Source: Beroe ovata | Taxonomy: Eukaryota > Ctenophora > Nuda > Beroida > Beroidae | Direction: 5' to 3' | DNA length: 18,679 bases | NCBI GenBank assembly: GCA_946803715.1 | Contig: CAMPET010000487.1 | Coordinates: forward strand, 5,704 to 24,382 | Shown here: in pieces, positions 16,375 to 18,679 of the stretch | How positions within the stretch are numbered: the stretch's first letter is position 1 | Layout: each line of letters opens with the position of its first letter | The notes under the pieces: generated by a model | The model's database searches: none | Seen by the model: only the letters and a program-made list of their open reading frames with translations | What the model was told of the DNA's origin: nothing | Program-made: the position numbers and the translations under genes

Positions 16375-18425
16375 TCACACTATTCCCGACAAACCGGGAA
16401 TGTGCCCAGTCTCTAACACGTGATCTAACTTGCGACAATCCACTCCTTTCTTCGTCAGAGGATCCGCCAACATATCCCCTGTAGGTACCCACTTCACCTG
16501 ACTCACAGCTCCCGTTGCGAGTTTCTCCTTGATGATCTCCACATCTCTCCTCAACTTGTGATTACTGACCAAGTGAGTCGAATGAATAGACTGATACAGT
16601 TGATTACTGTCAGTTATTCCAACAATATCAATAAGTGTCTCTCTGCCTTCTGAACTGAACAACAACTCTGAAATGATCCCACGTAGCCACTCTGCGTGGT
16701 TCAGTCCATCCACACACGCTAAGGTCTCACTCTCCAGCGTAGACGATACTACTCTAGCAACTTTGCTCGACGCCCACGTCAAACAACACGCCTGTTCCCC
16801 TGAACACAGAAAAATGATATAGCCTCTGGAACTGTTGACTTTATTATCCAGATTACCGAAACTTGCATCGCTATATACCACTATCTTGAGTCCTATCTTG
16901 ACATCAAGTCTAGGAAGACGTATTCTCTTCTTCACTCTAATCTTCGATACAACCTTGTTCAGCTCCAACAAATCCCCAATTGTTGGTTTCTTGTTGTGAC
17001 GTGACATGTTGTATACATCCCATTTGATATCCGGTCTGCTGATGTACGACAACCATGATAACTTCCCTAAAAGTGACAAATACTGTGTCTTCTCCTCCGC
17101 TGACAGTAACGAATCTTTGGATAATCTTCGCTCACACGGTAGGTCCACTATTTCTACGTTTCCAGCATACTCCCACTGATCTAGAGTAACATACTGATCA
17201 GACTGAGTTATTTTGATCCCAATGTACTTGAATGTGCCTTTCACAACATGAGAACTGATGTCATAGTACTCCATGATCTTCTTCACTATCACAGACTTGA
17301 ACTTCTGATTCCCACATGTCAGGAAATCATCCACATGCAAAGATAACATACCCAGTAGCTTATTATTTTCTCGATAGTAGAAAAGTGCCGGATCGTACCT
17401 ACACACTGTACAACCGATTGATAACAAGAATTCTCTCAAAGAATTGTACCAATTCCTGGGACTGTCATTCAATCCGTACGCTGGCTTCTCTAACTGCCAT
17501 ATTACACCAACTTTCTTCAAATTCCTCGGAGGTTTGACGAAAACAACTCTATCTAACTTCTGGGATTGCAAGAACGCTGCCTTGATATCCATGGTCTCAA
17601 TCTTCCACCCATGACTATGAGCCAATGTCATCATGATCCTCGAACTACTCTTATCTCCAGTAGGCGAATCTACATGACTATCAAGTTCTTCTTCAAAACC
17701 TCTCACCACTAATCTTGCTTTGTACACGTTCTTACCCTTCTGAGTCACAACCCATCTGGTACTGACCGTCTTCTGACCGCTGTCTTTGACTTCCCTGTAG
17801 ACACCATACTTCTTCCATACATCTAGCTCTGCTTGCATGGCCTTCATAATCTCTGGTTCAGTAAACCTGTCTTTTGTCACATTCACTGCGTGAATCACTC
17901 CATGACACTCATCATCTATAAACATGATCTGTTCAGTCGTATCTTCGAGCTCCTGAGACTCGTCACTCACCACTATCTCAATCATCCTTTCAACATCACA
18001 CTTATCAAGTGGAATGTGGTGTACCGTATCATCACTCATCTTCTTGATATTAAACATGTTCTTATTCTTACCTCGAACTGTCCCACTGGGACCTATCACT
18101 GACGCTGCTTCCCACTGATCTTCTGTCAATTCCTGAGATTTGTATCGTATGATATCATCTTTCTTCAGGTTCAGAACACCATTCCTTTTCTTCGACACTG
18201 ATTCACAATCACTATCTCGAGACTGACCACTGACACTCTGATCCACTGCACTCTGCACTAGACTCTGCTCCAACTCACTTCCTGGACTCTTTGTAGAACT
18301 GCTTTCTGGAACGACTACTCTCTCACACGACTGGACCTGTAACGGACTCTCACTCTCAGAATCACTTGAATCACTCTCTTCTTCCCTGTCCCTAGAAGAC
18401 TGTACTCTCTGATCGCTCTCTTCTC
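16375..18425 (-). CDS. Ty1/copia-type reverse transcriptase and RNase H (3' part of pol)
   Basis: About 680 residues are open on the minus strand, with the N-terminus lost at N 18426. An acidic Ser/Glu-rich linker precedes an RVT_2-type reverse transcriptase: FTEPEIMKAMQAELDVWKKYGVY, STRWVVTQKG, METMDIKAAFLQ-like palm motif (first Asp near 17588), PAYGLNDSPRNWY, and LHVDDFLTCG with the catalytic DD at 17326-17331; here H replaces the usual Y two residues before DD. RNase H follows with YSDASFGN, LESETLA, TDSNQLYQS and a D in MLADPLTKK. The stop is at 16375-16377. Integrase and gag would lie upstream, outside the window. No stop or frameshift is visible in this part. The family differs from the gypsy elements in domain order and motif style. 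Confidence 0.92.
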
Positions 18426-18426
18426 N

Positions 18427-18679
18427 ATTATCCAGATTACCGAAACTTGCATCGCTATATACCACTATCTTGAGTCCTATCTTGACATCAAGTCTAGGAA
18501 GACGTATTCTCTTCTTCACTCTAATCTTCGATACAACCTTGTTCAGCTCCAACAAATCCCCAATTGTTGGTTTCTTGTTGTGACGTGACATGTTGTATAC
18601 ATCCCATTTGATATCCGGTCTGCTGATGTACGACAACCATGATAACTTCCCTAAAAGTGACAAATACTGTGTCTTCTCC
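18427..18679 (-). pseudogene. Second copy of the copia RNase H start, after a gap
   Basis: These 253 bases appear identical to 16843-17095 (offset 1584), encoding the RT/RNase H junction up to YSDASFGNLDN. They are joined through N at 18426 in a position where the upstream copia integrase/linker should be. The frame runs through the N by chance of phase, so a continuous ORF across 18426 would be false. It is either a second copia copy or an assembly duplication. Confidence 0.85.

Overview
The window is repeat-dense eukaryotic DNA, most likely from an animal, built almost entirely of nested transposable elements. I see no host gene, tRNA or rRNA. Every recognisable coding region lies on the minus strand: two copies of one Ty3/gypsy-type LTR retrotransposon family and the 3' part of one Ty1/copia-type element. 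I cannot name the species.

Layout on the + strand. 1-445 is the end of a non-autonomous DNA transposon (family A, copy A1) that runs off the left edge. 446-7298 is gypsy copy 1, a dead copy. It was cut by A1 at 445/446, by a second family-A element (A2, 1159-4476) inside its integrase, and by a related family-B element (7299 to at least 8057) inside pol. A2 has ends starting TAGGG, an 8-bp target duplication (CTGACTGG) and foldback-like arms about 1 kb long. These are hAT-like properties, but there is no transposase ORF.

8059-13823 is gypsy copy 2, the best-preserved element. In minus-strand order it has gag with a CCHC knuckle; a -1 frameshift cassette (UUUAAAC, 7-nt spacer, 9-bp stem, possible pseudoknot); protease, reverse transcriptase and the start of RNase H; an in-frame TAA; the rest of RNase H with a linker; an ATGA stop/start overlap; and integrase. 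Upstream of gag lie six palindromic hairpins (13881-14130). Further out is a probable LTR/promoter region (about 14200-15213) with six GTATAC palindromes, a TATA box and three covarying GGGAT-loop hairpins. 15214-16374 is AT-rich and non-coding, with a polypurine tract at its edge. 16375-18425 is the copia reverse transcriptase/RNase H.

Six single N characters (1825, 2073, 3216, 4138, 8058, 18426) look like contig joins. Several sit at the edges of duplicated sequence, so the local order, especially inside A2 and at the right end, may be an assembly product. The two gypsy copies differ by about 3-4% at both ends (by eye) but are almost identical between about 4487 and 6860. That suggests gene conversion or read collapse, and it covers the two lesions shared by both copies.
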